The notes beneath the pieces are model-generated. The model had not been told where the DNA came from. It made no database searches and saw only the letters and a list, made by a program, of their open reading frames with translations. From an uncultured Eubacteriales bacterium (GTDB lineage Bacteria > Bacillota > Clostridia > Peptostreptococcales > Anaerovoracaceae): 6,355 nt of DNA. Position numbers and translations under genes: made by a program. Position 1 is the first letter of the stretch, and each line of letters starts with the position of its first letter. Positions 1 to 6,155 of the stretch are shown in pieces. The DNA lies in assembly GCA_900542245.1 (NCBI GenBank), contig UQMQ01000131.1, positions 1 through 6,355 of the forward strand. Reading direction: 5' to 3'.

Positions 1-2
1 GC

Positions 3-173
3 CGGTGCAATCCGACACGTGCGCGGACAGTGGTGTATACCGTTCACGCTTTTGTAGCCATCGCCTGCTGCAATGCAGACGCCCCAAGCAAAGTGCCGCA
101 AACTTTTTTACACCTTTACGGACTTTTTCACCAAAAAGCAGCAAGCCTTGCCGGAAATTTCTTTAGCTTTTGA
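3..173 (+). CDS. C-terminal end of a plus-strand gene, possibly hotdog-fold acyl-CoA thioesterase (partial)
   Basis: The third forward frame is open from the window edge to a TGA at 171-173 and gives 56 residues with no start codon in view. The segment RTVVYTVHAFVAI, followed after a short gap by a KVP motif, resembles the last beta strand and tail of acyl-CoA hydrolases of the hotdog fold, where a run like 'YxxFVAxDxxGKPxxVP' is usual. Such enzymes cleave acyl-CoA to free acid and CoA in the cytoplasm. The usual acidic/Gly residues between FVAI and KVP are replaced by an ACCNADAP stretch, so the match is imperfect. The gene would run convergently towards the dipeptidase gene, and the hairpin at 229-278 lies between the two stops, as expected for a real gene end. 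The minus strand here has no usable reading frame. Family assignment is tentative; that this is a gene end is somewhat more secure. Confidence 0.4.
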   Translation, partial: RCNPTRARTVVYTVHAFVAIACCNADAPSKVPQTFLHLYGLFHQKAASLAGNFFSF

Positions 174-228
174 ACTATCGGATATTTACATGGAGCTGCT
201 TTTATAAATCTTCCGTTTTTAAAATAAG

Positions 229-278
229 ACCGGACGACTGTCCTCGCTGCATCCGTTGTCAGTGAGTTGTCGTCCGGT
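229..278. terminator. Long hairpin terminator between convergent genes
   Basis: A perfect 10-bp inverted repeat (229-238 with 269-278, ACCGGACGAC) encloses a second, nearly perfect 7-bp stem (243-249 with 260-266) with a 10-nt loop. On the minus strand it starts 16 nt past the dipeptidase stop and is followed by CTTATTTT. On the plus strand it is followed by TTTTC. It probably ends the dipeptidase transcript and may also stop the convergent plus-strand gene. In the inner stem one position is a G-U pair on the plus strand but an A-C mismatch on the minus strand. Confidence 0.8.
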
Positions 279-294
279 TTTCATTACATTACTT

Positions 295-1806
295 TTATTT
301 TGCAGTCATAGCAAATACTGTTTTCCTCGCATTATTGGTTCTGTCATTCACATTATCAACCGATGTGAAAAGCAGCTGCTTGTATAACTTATTGGAATTT
401 GCAAGCTGTTTTGCGGCATAGTTCTTAGCGATCTTGGTTGCGTAAGCACGTCCATCCTTCTTACTCTTCTTGTAAGCTTTTTTCAGAGCTTTGACGTCTT
501 TGATCGTGCTCTTATACATGGAAGTTTCCTGTGCCTTCCAGTAATCCTTGACACCCTGGCTCAAGAACTCTCTGTCCTGCTCCGCGATGCCGCAGATACG
601 TTTGCATGCCCAGTACATATTGTTTGCGTTGTAGTTGTTGCTGTCGATCTTGTAGGATTTGTGTGTATCCGTGATGCCGCTGAACGCCGGAATGAATACC
701 GAATGCTCCGCATTACCCATGGCCAGCCACTGCAGATGGCAGGTGTCAGCCGGAAGGTCATAGAAAGTTTGAATGATATGGATATCCGAAGAACGTGTTA
801 TGCCGATCGGACGTCTGCCAGCGTTCTCAGCTTTCATCATATCATATTCCGTTCCTTCATAACGGTTACGGTAAATATCCATCACTTCCAGAACCGAAAC
901 CTTCTTATCCGGTGCATAGAACAGCGGATAAAGCTCTGTATCACTGTATGCGCCAACGCTGGACGGTGCCAGAAGCTTATGTCCGATCCAGGTTCTCATG
1001 TTGGAATATTCTTCTCTAGTCAGCCCGCTGATAGACTTGAGCAGATTGTACTTTCCGTCATCTTTGACTGCGCCGACCTTATCGATTGTTTCAAACAGAT
1101 TTTTAGAGAACACGAAGTTTTCTGTATCGTTTTCGTCTACCACATCAATCATGAATTGGTTGCCGAAAACAGCGACTTTATCCGTCGGCATCTTCATAGC
1201 CGCATAAGTCGTACCACCGTAAACTTCAAAGATCCATGCTTCCTTCTGATCGGTAAAGAACAAAATATTGCCCTCTTCAGAGCCATATTTGTCCAGCAGT
1301 GAAGCCAGCTTGTTGACAGCACCCTTCGCGGTCTTCGCCTGACACGCGATCAGACCCGGCAAAATTGCTTCTCTGAGACCTGTCCCGGTCTCTTTGAAAG
1401 GGTCCGCTGCCTCATAGGCCTCGGAAGGACTTGCGGAAACCGTTCCTACGACTGCCAAGCCATATTCGTTGGTGCAGCTTGCAGGATATTCTCCGTCTCC
1501 ATGTGTGGATACATCAGGCACATAAGTATACTTATAGGTTGTCTTAGGAAGCGGTACCTTGAAACCCTTCTGATCCTCTCCCTCGTCCACATAATAGCGA
1601 CCCGCCTTGGTTACACGAGGCTGCACCTTAAACATCTTGGCATAAGCCCCGGTTCCCTGGTCTTCACTGCGTGCAATGATCGTAGTACCGTCCTCACTGA
1701 CGTCCTTGCCGACGTATGCACCGGTACATGCGAAAGCACTTGCCGTAGAAATCACCATAGCCAAAGTCATAACGAGTGCAACTAATTTTAATCTCCTCAT
1801 CTTCAT
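295..1806 (-). CDS. Secreted C69-family dipeptidase (Ntn-hydrolase, PepD-like)
   Basis: This 503-residue protein belongs to peptidase family C69, whose members hydrolyse dipeptides using an N-terminal cysteine. Residues 1-26 form a signal peptide: a basic start (KMRRLK), a hydrophobic core, and an AFA cleavage site. Cleavage exposes Cys27, the start of the CTGAYVGKDVSEDGTT motif and the expected nucleophile. The family's conserved Arg and Asp are visible as R46 and D49 in ARSED. The residue before Cys27 is not in a lipobox context, so export followed by Ntn-type maturation is more likely than lipidation. The length is normal for the family. The lysine-rich C-terminal ~80 residues, with many Ala/Lys, look helical. 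The ATG at 1806 follows AGGAGG with 5-nt spacing; a second in-frame ATG two codons later is less well placed. The gene has its own strong promoter and a terminator, so it is probably monocistronic. A role in peptide scavenging outside the membrane is inferred. Confidence 0.93.
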   Translation of the reverse strand: MKMRRLKLVALVMTLAMVISTASAFACTGAYVGKDVSEDGTTIIARSEDQGTGAYAKMFKVQPRVTKAGRYYVDEGEDQKGFKVPLPKTTYKYTYVPDVSTHGDGEYPASCTNEYGLAVVGTVSASPSEAYEAADPFKETGTGLREAILPGLIACQAKTAKGAVNKLASLLDKYGSEEGNILFFTDQKEAWIFEVYGGTTYAAMKMPTDKVAVFGNQFMIDVVDENDTENFVFSKNLFETIDKVGAVKDDGKYNLLKSISGLTREEYSNMRTWIGHKLLAPSSVGAYSDTELYPLFYAPDKKVSVLEVMDIYRNRYEGTEYDMMKAENAGRRPIGITRSSDIHIIQTFYDLPADTCHLQWLAMGNAEHSVFIPAFSGITDTHKSYKIDSNNYNANNMYWACKRICGIAEQDREFLSQGVKDYWKAQETSMYKSTIKDVKALKKAYKKSKKDGRAYATKIAKNYAAKQLANSNKLYKQLLFTSVDNVNDRTNNARKTVFAMTAK

Positions 1807-1851
1807 CTTCTCCTCCTGAATTAAGTAAGATCTGCAATATCGTTCTCTTTC

Positions 1852-1880
1852 ATTATAAAGGATTGCCCCTGCATCGTCAA
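1852..1880 (-). promoter_or_regulatory. SigA-type promoter of the C69 dipeptidase gene
   Basis: On the minus strand TTGACG (1875-1880) and TATAAT (1852-1857) are separated by exactly 17 nt, a near-perfect housekeeping promoter. The predicted start is near 1845, giving a leader of about 40 nt before the ATG at 1806. No clear operator or riboswitch is seen in this leader. Confidence 0.85.
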
Positions 1881-1957
1881 TAAACCTTTGTTATTTTTAT
1901 ATCATTTCCCAAGAAAATATCTTCTTCCTGCTTTGCTGCAAACCTCTGCCTTTCGTG

Positions 1958-2680
1958 TCACTCGATGCCGCCAAGTAAATGATGCAGGATCCGCTTGCGG
2001 TCGTCGAGAAACATCTTTGTGATCCGATAGCTGTCTGTTTCTTCATACGTGCAAGGGCGGACACCGTCTGCATCAAAACACAGGATTTCAGCCTCCGGCA
2101 TCGCCAGCAAAATCGGCGAATGGGAAGCAATGATAAACTGAGAGCCCTGTGCCGCACAGCGCGCGATCTCAACCAGCAGGCTCATCTGCCGCTGCGGGGA
2201 AAGCGCAGCCTCCGGCTCGTCTAACAGATACAAACCACGCGGGCGGAACTGATGCTGTGCTAGTGCCAAAAAACTCTCGCCATGTGATTTTTGATGATAG
2301 CGCTCTGACGGGTGTCCGGGGTCTGCATAGCTTGCCTCCTGCGTTGCCACATTGTAGAAGCTTTCCGCACGCAAAAAATATCCCCAGTCCGCGCGCCGTA
2401 CGCCGCGCACAAGCCGCAATGCCTCCCCAAGTCTGGAATGAGAATCATAAGTAGAAAAGCTGTAATTCTTCGTCCCGCCCTCCGGGTTAAACCCGTAGGC
2501 AACCGCTATCGCTTCCAGCAGTGTCGACTTGCCGCTGCCGTTCTCGCCCGCAAAAAAGGTGACCGGACTATGGAACGCCAGTCTCTTGAGCGCTTGTACC
2601 GCATGAATGCTGCGCAGATAATCCCGCGCATCGATCTCATTCCAGTCAATCTCCAAGCTCTGAATCAACAATTCCTGCAT
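1958..2680 (-). CDS. COG3910-type ABC/AAA family ATPase, function unknown
   Basis: This 240-residue soluble P-loop ATPase has all core motifs: Walker A GENGSGKST (45-53), a signature-like SHGES (132-136), Walker B GLYLLDEP (149-156) with catalytic Glu155, a D-loop region EAALS (157-161), and the switch histidine His187 in SHSP. The SHGES form and the compact length match the predicted ATPases grouped as COG3910, an SMC/Rad50-like ABC branch without membrane domains. The SHGES signature and N-terminal SIHAVQALKRLAF segment argue against an EcfA transporter subunit despite the folT neighbour. The ATG at 2680 is preceded by GAGGTG about 5 nt away. It starts 84 nt past folT, with only a weak 5-bp inverted repeat between them, so co-transcription is likely. 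No clear terminator follows its stop. The family is well supported; its biological role is not known from sequence. Confidence 0.88.
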   Translation of the reverse strand: MQELLIQSLEIDWNEIDARDYLRSIHAVQALKRLAFHSPVTFFAGENGSGKSTLLEAIAVAYGFNPEGGTKNYSFSTYDSHSRLGEALRLVRGVRRADWGYFLRAESFYNVATQEASYADPGHPSERYHQKSHGESFLALAQHQFRPRGLYLLDEPEAALSPQRQMSLLVEIARCAAQGSQFIIASHSPILLAMPEAEILCFDADGVRPCTYEETDSYRITKMFLDDRKRILHHLLGGIE

Positions 2681-2764
2681 CCTGTCACCTCATGTATTTG
2701 ATTTTCTTTTGTCTTCTATCCTGCCCTTATGGCAGCAGCTGCACGATCATACTCGCAAGTCCTT

Positions 2765-3271
2765 CTACGCCGTAAGGCTTGCCTTATGCCGCGCAAGCAG
2801 GCGGCTCATCGCACCGATGACGATAAACTCGACCGGAATCATGATCAAACACTGCACACTGCGTGTCACCAAAAGTGCCGTAAACGGTGAGCCGTACAGG
2901 ACGGAGATCCAATAGGTGTTTACCAGAAGTCCGCAGCCAAGCTGCACGATCGCGATCGCGATCAAGATACGCAGCGGTGTCTGCTTCTTGTGCAGCAGCA
3001 GACCGTACACCGCGCCGGTGATCACACAGGTCAGCGTAAAGCCCGGGAAGTAGGCGCCGATTGGGAACAGGATCGCACCGATGAAGTCGGCAATTCCGCC
3101 GACCACCGCGCCGCCGATCGGTCCGTAAAGATAGGCTGCGATAAATACCGGCACAAAGGTAAATCCGATTTTGAGATTCCATGCATTGATGGACAAAAAC
3201 CGCGATAGTACGATCGCCGCAGCAATCAGCGCAGCACAAGTAACCATAGCCTTCAAGTCTAATTTTTTCAT
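2765..3271 (-). CDS. folT: Folate-specific ECF transporter S component FolT
   Basis: This 168-residue integral membrane protein has about six hydrophobic segments (roughly 8-26, 36-50, 53-68, 75-94, 100-120, 128-158). It fits the folate-family ECF S components: the segment ADFIGAILFPIGAYFPGFT (61-79) and LLVNTYW (115-121) are typical. Small-residue AxxxA spacing in the first helix (A13/A17, A14/A18) suits docking to EcfT. FolT binds folates and delivers them when it associates with the shared EcfA-EcfA'-EcfT module, which is not encoded here and must lie elsewhere in the genome (group II arrangement). The ATG at 3271 has GGAGG at 3279-3283 with 7-nt spacing. Upstream is a THF riboswitch, which independently supports the folate assignment. 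The leader contains a sequence complementary to the ribosome binding site. A small ATPase gene follows on the same strand. Confidence 0.93.
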   Translation of the reverse strand: MKKLDLKAMVTCAALIAAAIVLSRFLSINAWNLKIGFTFVPVFIAAYLYGPIGGAVVGGIADFIGAILFPIGAYFPGFTLTCVITGAVYGLLLHKKQTPLRILIAIAIVQLGCGLLVNTYWISVLYGSPFTALLVTRSVQCLIMIPVEFIVIGAMSRLLARHKASLTA

Positions 3272-3278
3272 AAAAAAA

Positions 3279-3399
3279 CCTCCTTTTTTCGAACTCTATG
3301 CAAGCCTATCCCACACGTCAATCGCGTGGCGCAGCCCGCACAAAATCCATCCTTGCGACAGTCGCCGCAAAAAGGAGAGCCTTTTGTCTCTGATTGCAG
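3279..3399 (-). promoter_or_regulatory. folT leader expression platform with anti-Shine-Dalgarno
   Basis: Between the riboswitch aptamer and folT the transcript contains UCUCCUUUUU (3369-3378), which can pair over 10 positions (nine Watson-Crick, one G-U) with AAAAAGGAGG (3279-3288), the folT ribosome binding site. The same segment can instead fold back on AAAAGG (3380-3385) with a CUCU loop, or its U-tract plus GCG can pair with the CGCAAGGA that follows. A further hairpin, CCACGCG-AUUGA-CGUGUGG (3311-3329), lies between the two partners. No strong GC stem followed by a long U-run was found, so translational control by hiding the ribosome binding site is favoured over transcription termination. 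The pairings are read by eye; which forms with ligand is inferred. Confidence 0.5.
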
Positions 3400-3490
3400 C
3401 AGCGGATGCGGGTACGGCACCGCAGCAAGCTTGCTTTCGTCCGGCGGCAACTTCCCATCCGCCGGCACTTAACGCGCCGTCCCTACTCTG
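3400..3490 (-). promoter_or_regulatory. Tetrahydrofolate (THF) riboswitch aptamer
   Basis: Read on the minus strand, the conserved blocks of the THF riboswitch appear in order with correct spacing: GAGUAG, then CGCGUUAAGUG, a loop with AUGGGA, ACGAA, GCGGUG, and GCAUCCGCU. The helices also form. P2 pairs ACGGC with GCCGU, with GGG/CCC beyond a bulged A. P3 is CCGGCGG/CCGCCGG, closing an 11-nt loop. P4 is AGCA/UGCU. The loop GGGA can pair with UCC near the 3' end, as in the known pseudoknot. P1 is short here (CAG/CUG). The helices differ in sequence from the Streptococcus mutans example I remember while the conserved single-stranded blocks are kept, which is strong evidence. These RNAs bind reduced folates and reduce expression of folate uptake or synthesis genes; this one precedes folT. 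Confidence 0.93.
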
Positions 3491-3494
3491 TCTA

Positions 3495-3500
3495 GTTATA
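3495..3500 (-). promoter_or_regulatory. Candidate -10 element for the riboswitch-folT transcript
   Basis: TATAAC on the minus strand lies just before the aptamer and would give a start around 3488. No good -35 is placed 16-18 nt upstream; TTGAGA (3512-3517) is only 11 nt away. That TTGAGA is 17 nt from TAGACA (3489-3494), but that start would fall inside the aptamer. A start at 3488 would also clip the P1 helix. Read-through from the MNT/HEPN transcript is an alternative source of the leader. Confidence 0.25.
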
Positions 3501-3508
3501 ATTTTCTT

Positions 3509-3622
3509 CTATCTCAAATGATTTTCACAGAAAGCGCTCAGTTCCGGAATATCCTCACTGACAACCTCCCATAAAATATCAAAATCGAAAGACCCATATT
3601 TATGTGCAACAATATTGCGCAT
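3509..3622 (-). pseudogene. C-terminal remnant of a HepT-like HEPN ribonuclease toxin
   Basis: This 37-codon ORF starts with an ATG that shares one base with the stop of the MNT gene (TGATG) and ends at TAG (3509-3511). The translation begins MRNIVAHKYGSFDFDILWEVV and continues SEDIPELSAFCENHLR. It matches the last third of HepT/DUF86 proteins, which carry an RNxxxH(x)Y motif followed by 'WEIVTEDIPEL'. The catalytic Arg2 and His7 and Tyr9 (RX4HXY) are all present; in the Shewanella HepT/MntA pair that tyrosine is AMPylated by the partner MNT protein. Full HepT proteins are about 110-140 residues, so roughly the first 70 residues, including the N-terminal helices, are missing. The Met coincides with a Met commonly found just before the RN motif. 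Loss by deletion is the simplest reading; translation of a mini-protein through coupling with the MNT gene cannot be excluded. Confidence 0.72.
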
Positions 3623-3918
3623 CAGGCATATAAGAGCACCTCCTCGCCCGCAATCTCCTGCAAAAACTCTCGGTCTAAACTTGCTGTCGTGACCACATCA
3701 ACATTTTTACCAAATGCATCCAAAAGTGCATTGATCAGTCCGCCAAACGCGAGGCCTTTAACTTTACCTTTGTCTATGCGAAAGTCCAAATCAGACTCTG
3801 CCGTAGCTTCACCTCGAGCGTACGAGCCGAACAAATAAACGCGTTCGACACCATAGGCCGCTGCGATCGGCTTCACTTTTTCGCGAATTTCTTCGAGTGT
3901 ATACAGTTTGTCACTCAT
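3622..3918 (-). CDS. MNT-domain nucleotidyltransferase, MntA-type antitoxin of a HepT/MntA module
   Basis: This 98-residue minimal nucleotidyltransferase has the full active-site set: G31-S32, then D43 and D45 in the GSX10DXD motif (GSYARGEATAESDLD), and a third acidic residue, D74, in NVDVVT. The N-terminal YTLEEIREKVKPIAAAYGVERVYLFGSYARG and the C-terminal EEVLLYA are standard for the family, so it appears full length. In HepT/MntA systems this protein AMPylates the HEPN toxin on a tyrosine near its catalytic motif and so neutralises it. The toxin gene that should follow is reduced to a C-terminal fragment overlapping the stop codon. The ATG at 3918 is preceded by GAGG (3 nt away) and AAGGA (9 nt away), neither ideal. 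It lies 43 nt after the phosphohexomutase stop and may be co-transcribed or use an extended -10 overlapping that stop. Function as an antitoxin is doubtful without an intact partner. Confidence 0.9.
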   Translation of the reverse strand: MSDKLYTLEEIREKVKPIAAAYGVERVYLFGSYARGEATAESDLDFRIDKGKVKGLAFGGLINALLDAFGKNVDVVTTASLDREFLQEIAGEEVLLYA

Positions 3919-3961
3919 TTGCCTCGTTCCTTCCCACTCCCGGTATAAGCCTGCGGTATCT

Positions 3962-5566
3962 TTATTTTACCACAATCTGCGTATACTTGCGCAAAAAATC
4001 TTTGATTTCGTTCAAAATATTTTCGCAGCTGCCTTGGCTGACTTCCACATTCAGCGGCATGATCGGGTCATGCAGCGATTTGCGAAGCAGGCACCAGCCG
4101 GTCGTGTCCGCGTTACGGACATTGAGGCGCACGCCTTCGTAATTCGGCTCCACCAGAGAAAATCCGCGTGCTGCCTGTTCCGGTGCTGAGGCCCAAGTCT
4201 TGAGGTCTGCAAGCACCTGTTCGCCGTATGCCGCAAAATCTTCGCCGCTGATCGGGAACCGCACCTCCAGCGCTTCTTTCGGTTCCGCAAGCGATGCCAG
4301 CAGAACGTCGATACCGACCCCCTTTTGCGCCAGCTGCGCCGCCTTGATGACGATTTTGGTCGCCAGATACGCGCCGTCATCGAGGAAGTAGTTTTCTTTA
4401 TATGCCGCGTGCCCCGAGGTTTCAATCGCCAGCTGGCTGTCGATACCCTCCTTGTTCAGCGCAATCGACTTGTTGATGACATTCTTGTAGCCGCGTTTGA
4501 ACCGCAGATGCTTGAGTCCGAGGCAATCCTCCAGATATACCGTCAGTTCGTCACTGGTAATGCTGTCGGTCACCACTGTCGTACCCGGATGCTCGACCGC
4601 GATCAGCGCGGCCGCCATGGCAACGATGGCATTGCGGCTGATTTCCCTGCCATTTTTATCAACCGCAGATGAGCGATCCACATCTGTATCAAAAATCAGA
4701 CCGAAGTCCGCGCCGCTTTCCACAACGCGGCGGCTGATAGACTCCATGGCTTCCTTGTTCTCCGGATTCGGCTGGTGATTCGGAAAATGTCCGTCCGGCT
4801 CCAAAAACTGACTCGCCGATACATCGGCGCCCAGCGGCGCCAGAATCTGCTCCGCGTAGAACCCGCCCGCGCCGTTCCCCGCGTCAACAACGATTTTCAG
4901 ACCGGCAAGCGGTTTGTCCGGCACATCCGGACGAGCGACCTCCGCAATGATCTTCTCCCGCAGATGCGCGGCATAGCTTGCGATCAGGTCTTTTTTATGT
5001 ACGCTGCCGGTTTTGCTTCCGGCTTCAGGTGCGGACTTGTCACAGCCATCGTTTCCTGCGCCCGCGTCACTCCCATTCTCCGCGCAGCCGGGTCTGTCAA
5101 AGTGATCGTCCAGATTCTCACACTGCGCGCAGTCGATGATGTGGCTGATGTCCTCCTTGTTGAGTCCTCCGTCCCGGTCAAAATATTTGAAGCCGTTGCG
5201 GTTGAACGGCAGATGACTGGCGGTGATCATGATTGCGCCGTCACAGCGGTAATCTTCAAAAATGGTAGACATAAACATTGCCGGTGTGGACGCCAGACCG
5301 CAGTCATAGACCGTCGCGCCGATTCCCTGCAGTGCCATAAGAATCGCCGCTTTGAGGCTTTCCGCGCTGAGCCTGCTGTCATGTCCCACCGATACCGTCA
5401 AGTCCTGCGGCGCTTTTTGCAGCTTTTCACTGAGCCAAAGCACAAAGCCCTTCGTCAGCCGCATCGTTTCTTCCTGTCCGAGATTCACAGCCTCTCCCGC
5501 GATGCCCTCCATCGCGACCCCGCGGATATCGCTGCCGTTTTGTAATTTTTGATAATTGTAACGCAT
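3962..5566 (-). CDS. Phosphoglucomutase/phosphomannomutase family phosphohexomutase
   Basis: This 534-residue enzyme of the alpha-D-phosphohexomutase superfamily interconverts hexose 1- and 6-phosphates through a phosphoserine, supplying sugar nucleotides for wall and polysaccharide synthesis. The four active-site loops are visible: catalytic Ser117 in TASHLP (115-120) with the following NRNGFK, metal loop DTDVDR (293-298), sugar-binding ETSGH (382-386), and the C-terminal phosphate-binding region LRKSLHDPIMPLNVE (494-508). The metal loop has Thr where Gly is common. The last loop has SLHDP in place of the usual SGTEP; this variant occurs in a known branch that also includes plant plastid-type homologues, so it is not decay. 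A low-complexity Gly/Asp/Ala/Ser-rich stretch (about 160-190) lies between domains I and II and looks like a surface insertion. The ATG at 5566 follows AGGAG with 5-nt spacing. Whether glucose or mannose phosphate is the main substrate cannot be told. Confidence 0.92.
   Translation of the reverse strand: MRYNYQKLQNGSDIRGVAMEGIAGEAVNLGQEETMRLTKGFVLWLSEKLQKAPQDLTVSVGHDSRLSAESLKAAILMALQGIGATVYDCGLASTPAMFMSTIFEDYRCDGAIMITASHLPFNRNGFKYFDRDGGLNKEDISHIIDCAQCENLDDHFDRPGCAENGSDAGAGNDGCDKSAPEAGSKTGSVHKKDLIASYAAHLREKIIAEVARPDVPDKPLAGLKIVVDAGNGAGGFYAEQILAPLGADVSASQFLEPDGHFPNHQPNPENKEAMESISRRVVESGADFGLIFDTDVDRSSAVDKNGREISRNAIVAMAAALIAVEHPGTTVVTDSITSDELTVYLEDCLGLKHLRFKRGYKNVINKSIALNKEGIDSQLAIETSGHAAYKENYFLDDGAYLATKIVIKAAQLAQKGVGIDVLLASLAEPKEALEVRFPISGEDFAAYGEQVLADLKTWASAPEQAARGFSLVEPNYEGVRLNVRNADTTGWCLLRKSLHDPIMPLNVEVSQGSCENILNEIKDFLRKYTQIVVK
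3964..3972 (-). promoter_or_regulatory. Possible extended -10 promoter for the MNT gene
   Basis: TGGTAAAAT on the minus strand matches an extended -10 (TGnTATAAT) and overlaps the stop codon of the phosphohexomutase gene. TTGCGC lies 19 nt upstream as a poor -35. A start near 3957 would give a leader of about 40 nt. A/T-rich coding sequence near a stop easily produces such matches, so this is only a candidate. Confidence 0.25.
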
Positions 5567-5638
5567 ATTTTCTCCTATTGTTTTATTTATTTTTCATTTA
5601 TGCTTCATGGCATCCTGCCCTCTTGCCGTATCCGGTGC

Positions 5639-6097
5639 TTAAACCGCATGCATCAGCAGCCGCACCCCCGACAGGAACAAAAAGCAGACCACGAACCAGA
5701 TCGCGGTAAACGTCGGACAGATCTGCCCCAGCACATTGCCAGGCTGCGCGGAATAGTCCCAGACATGCCAGCCGAACTTCACATTGACCAGCAGGCCGAC
5801 CGCCAGCTCATAGGCGGTAATGATCACCGCGCCAGCCAACGCGCCGACCGCCAGCGGCTGCACCAGCAACCACTCCCGCAGATAAAATAATGTTAGCGCA
5901 CAGGCGCCGCCTGTCACCAGCATCGTCCAGTGCGTGTGCCCGCGGAACAAAATCTCCATCAGTCCGTAAGCACCGCCTCCCAGCACGAATACCGCGATTT
6001 CTACCCATATAGAATTGTCCGCGTGCACGATTTCCCTCAAACTCATACCTCTATTATGAGCCCGCGCCTGCACTTTATGCCTTGCTTTTTCGCTCAA
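5639..6097 (-). CDS. Multi-pass membrane protein, PF06541 'putative ABC-transporter type IV' family
   Basis: This protein of up to 152 residues has four hydrophobic segments (about 31-50, 57-73, 82-105, 127-148). It carries the hallmarks of the PF06541 family: YGLMEILFRGHTHW (44-57), a TAYELAVGLLVN segment (94-105) and WDYSAQPGNVLGQICP (113-128). The family is named as a putative ABC-transporter component, but the transport role is not established and there is no ATPase nearby. The start is unresolved. The longest form begins with TTG at 6095-6097, preceded by GGTGG about 6 nt away and an in-frame TAA. A GTG at codon 9 follows AAGG at 6-7 nt spacing. The ATG at codon 18 (6044-6046) has AGAGG almost touching it. 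The family usually starts close to the first helix, so a shorter form is possible. The phosphohexomutase gene follows after 72 nt with no visible terminator, suggesting co-transcription. Confidence 0.82.
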   Translation of the reverse strand: MSEKARHKVQARAHNRGMSLREIVHADNSIWVEIAVFVLGGGAYGLMEILFRGHTHWTMLVTGGACALTLFYLREWLLVQPLAVGALAGAVIITAYELAVGLLVNVKFGWHVWDYSAQPGNVLGQICPTFTAIWFVVCFLFLSGVRLLMHAV

Positions 6098-6155
6098 ATC
6101 TTACCACCATCGCACAGACATGACCCCGTCTGCCTCGCAGTCACTGAGGAAAATT

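Noticed and set aside
661..1302. 213-codon plus-strand open frame
   Set aside because: Antisense shadow of the C69 dipeptidase, with no recognisable motif and no ribosome binding site.
2716..2730. Inverted repeat CTGCC/GGCAG between folT and the ATPase as a terminator
   Set aside because: Only 5 bp and not followed by a T-run on the minus strand.
2708..2731. Seven-codon minus-strand ORF (MIVQLLP) between folT and the ATPase
   Set aside because: Poorly spaced ribosome binding site and very short; expected by chance in an 84-nt gap.
3268..3468. 66-codon minus-strand open frame across the folT leader
   Set aside because: It lies inside the THF aptamer and expression platform; its ATG is part of the conserved aptamer loop, and the product looks like no known protein.
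4775..5545. 256-codon plus-strand open frame
   Set aside because: It lies entirely antisense to the phosphohexomutase, which has all its active-site motifs; the frame's product is Arg/His/Cys-rich shadow sequence.
3962..5566. Altered phosphate-binding loop (SLHDP instead of SGTEP) as a sign of an inactive enzyme
   Set aside because: This variant is a recurring form in one branch of the superfamily, and the catalytic Ser and metal loop are intact.
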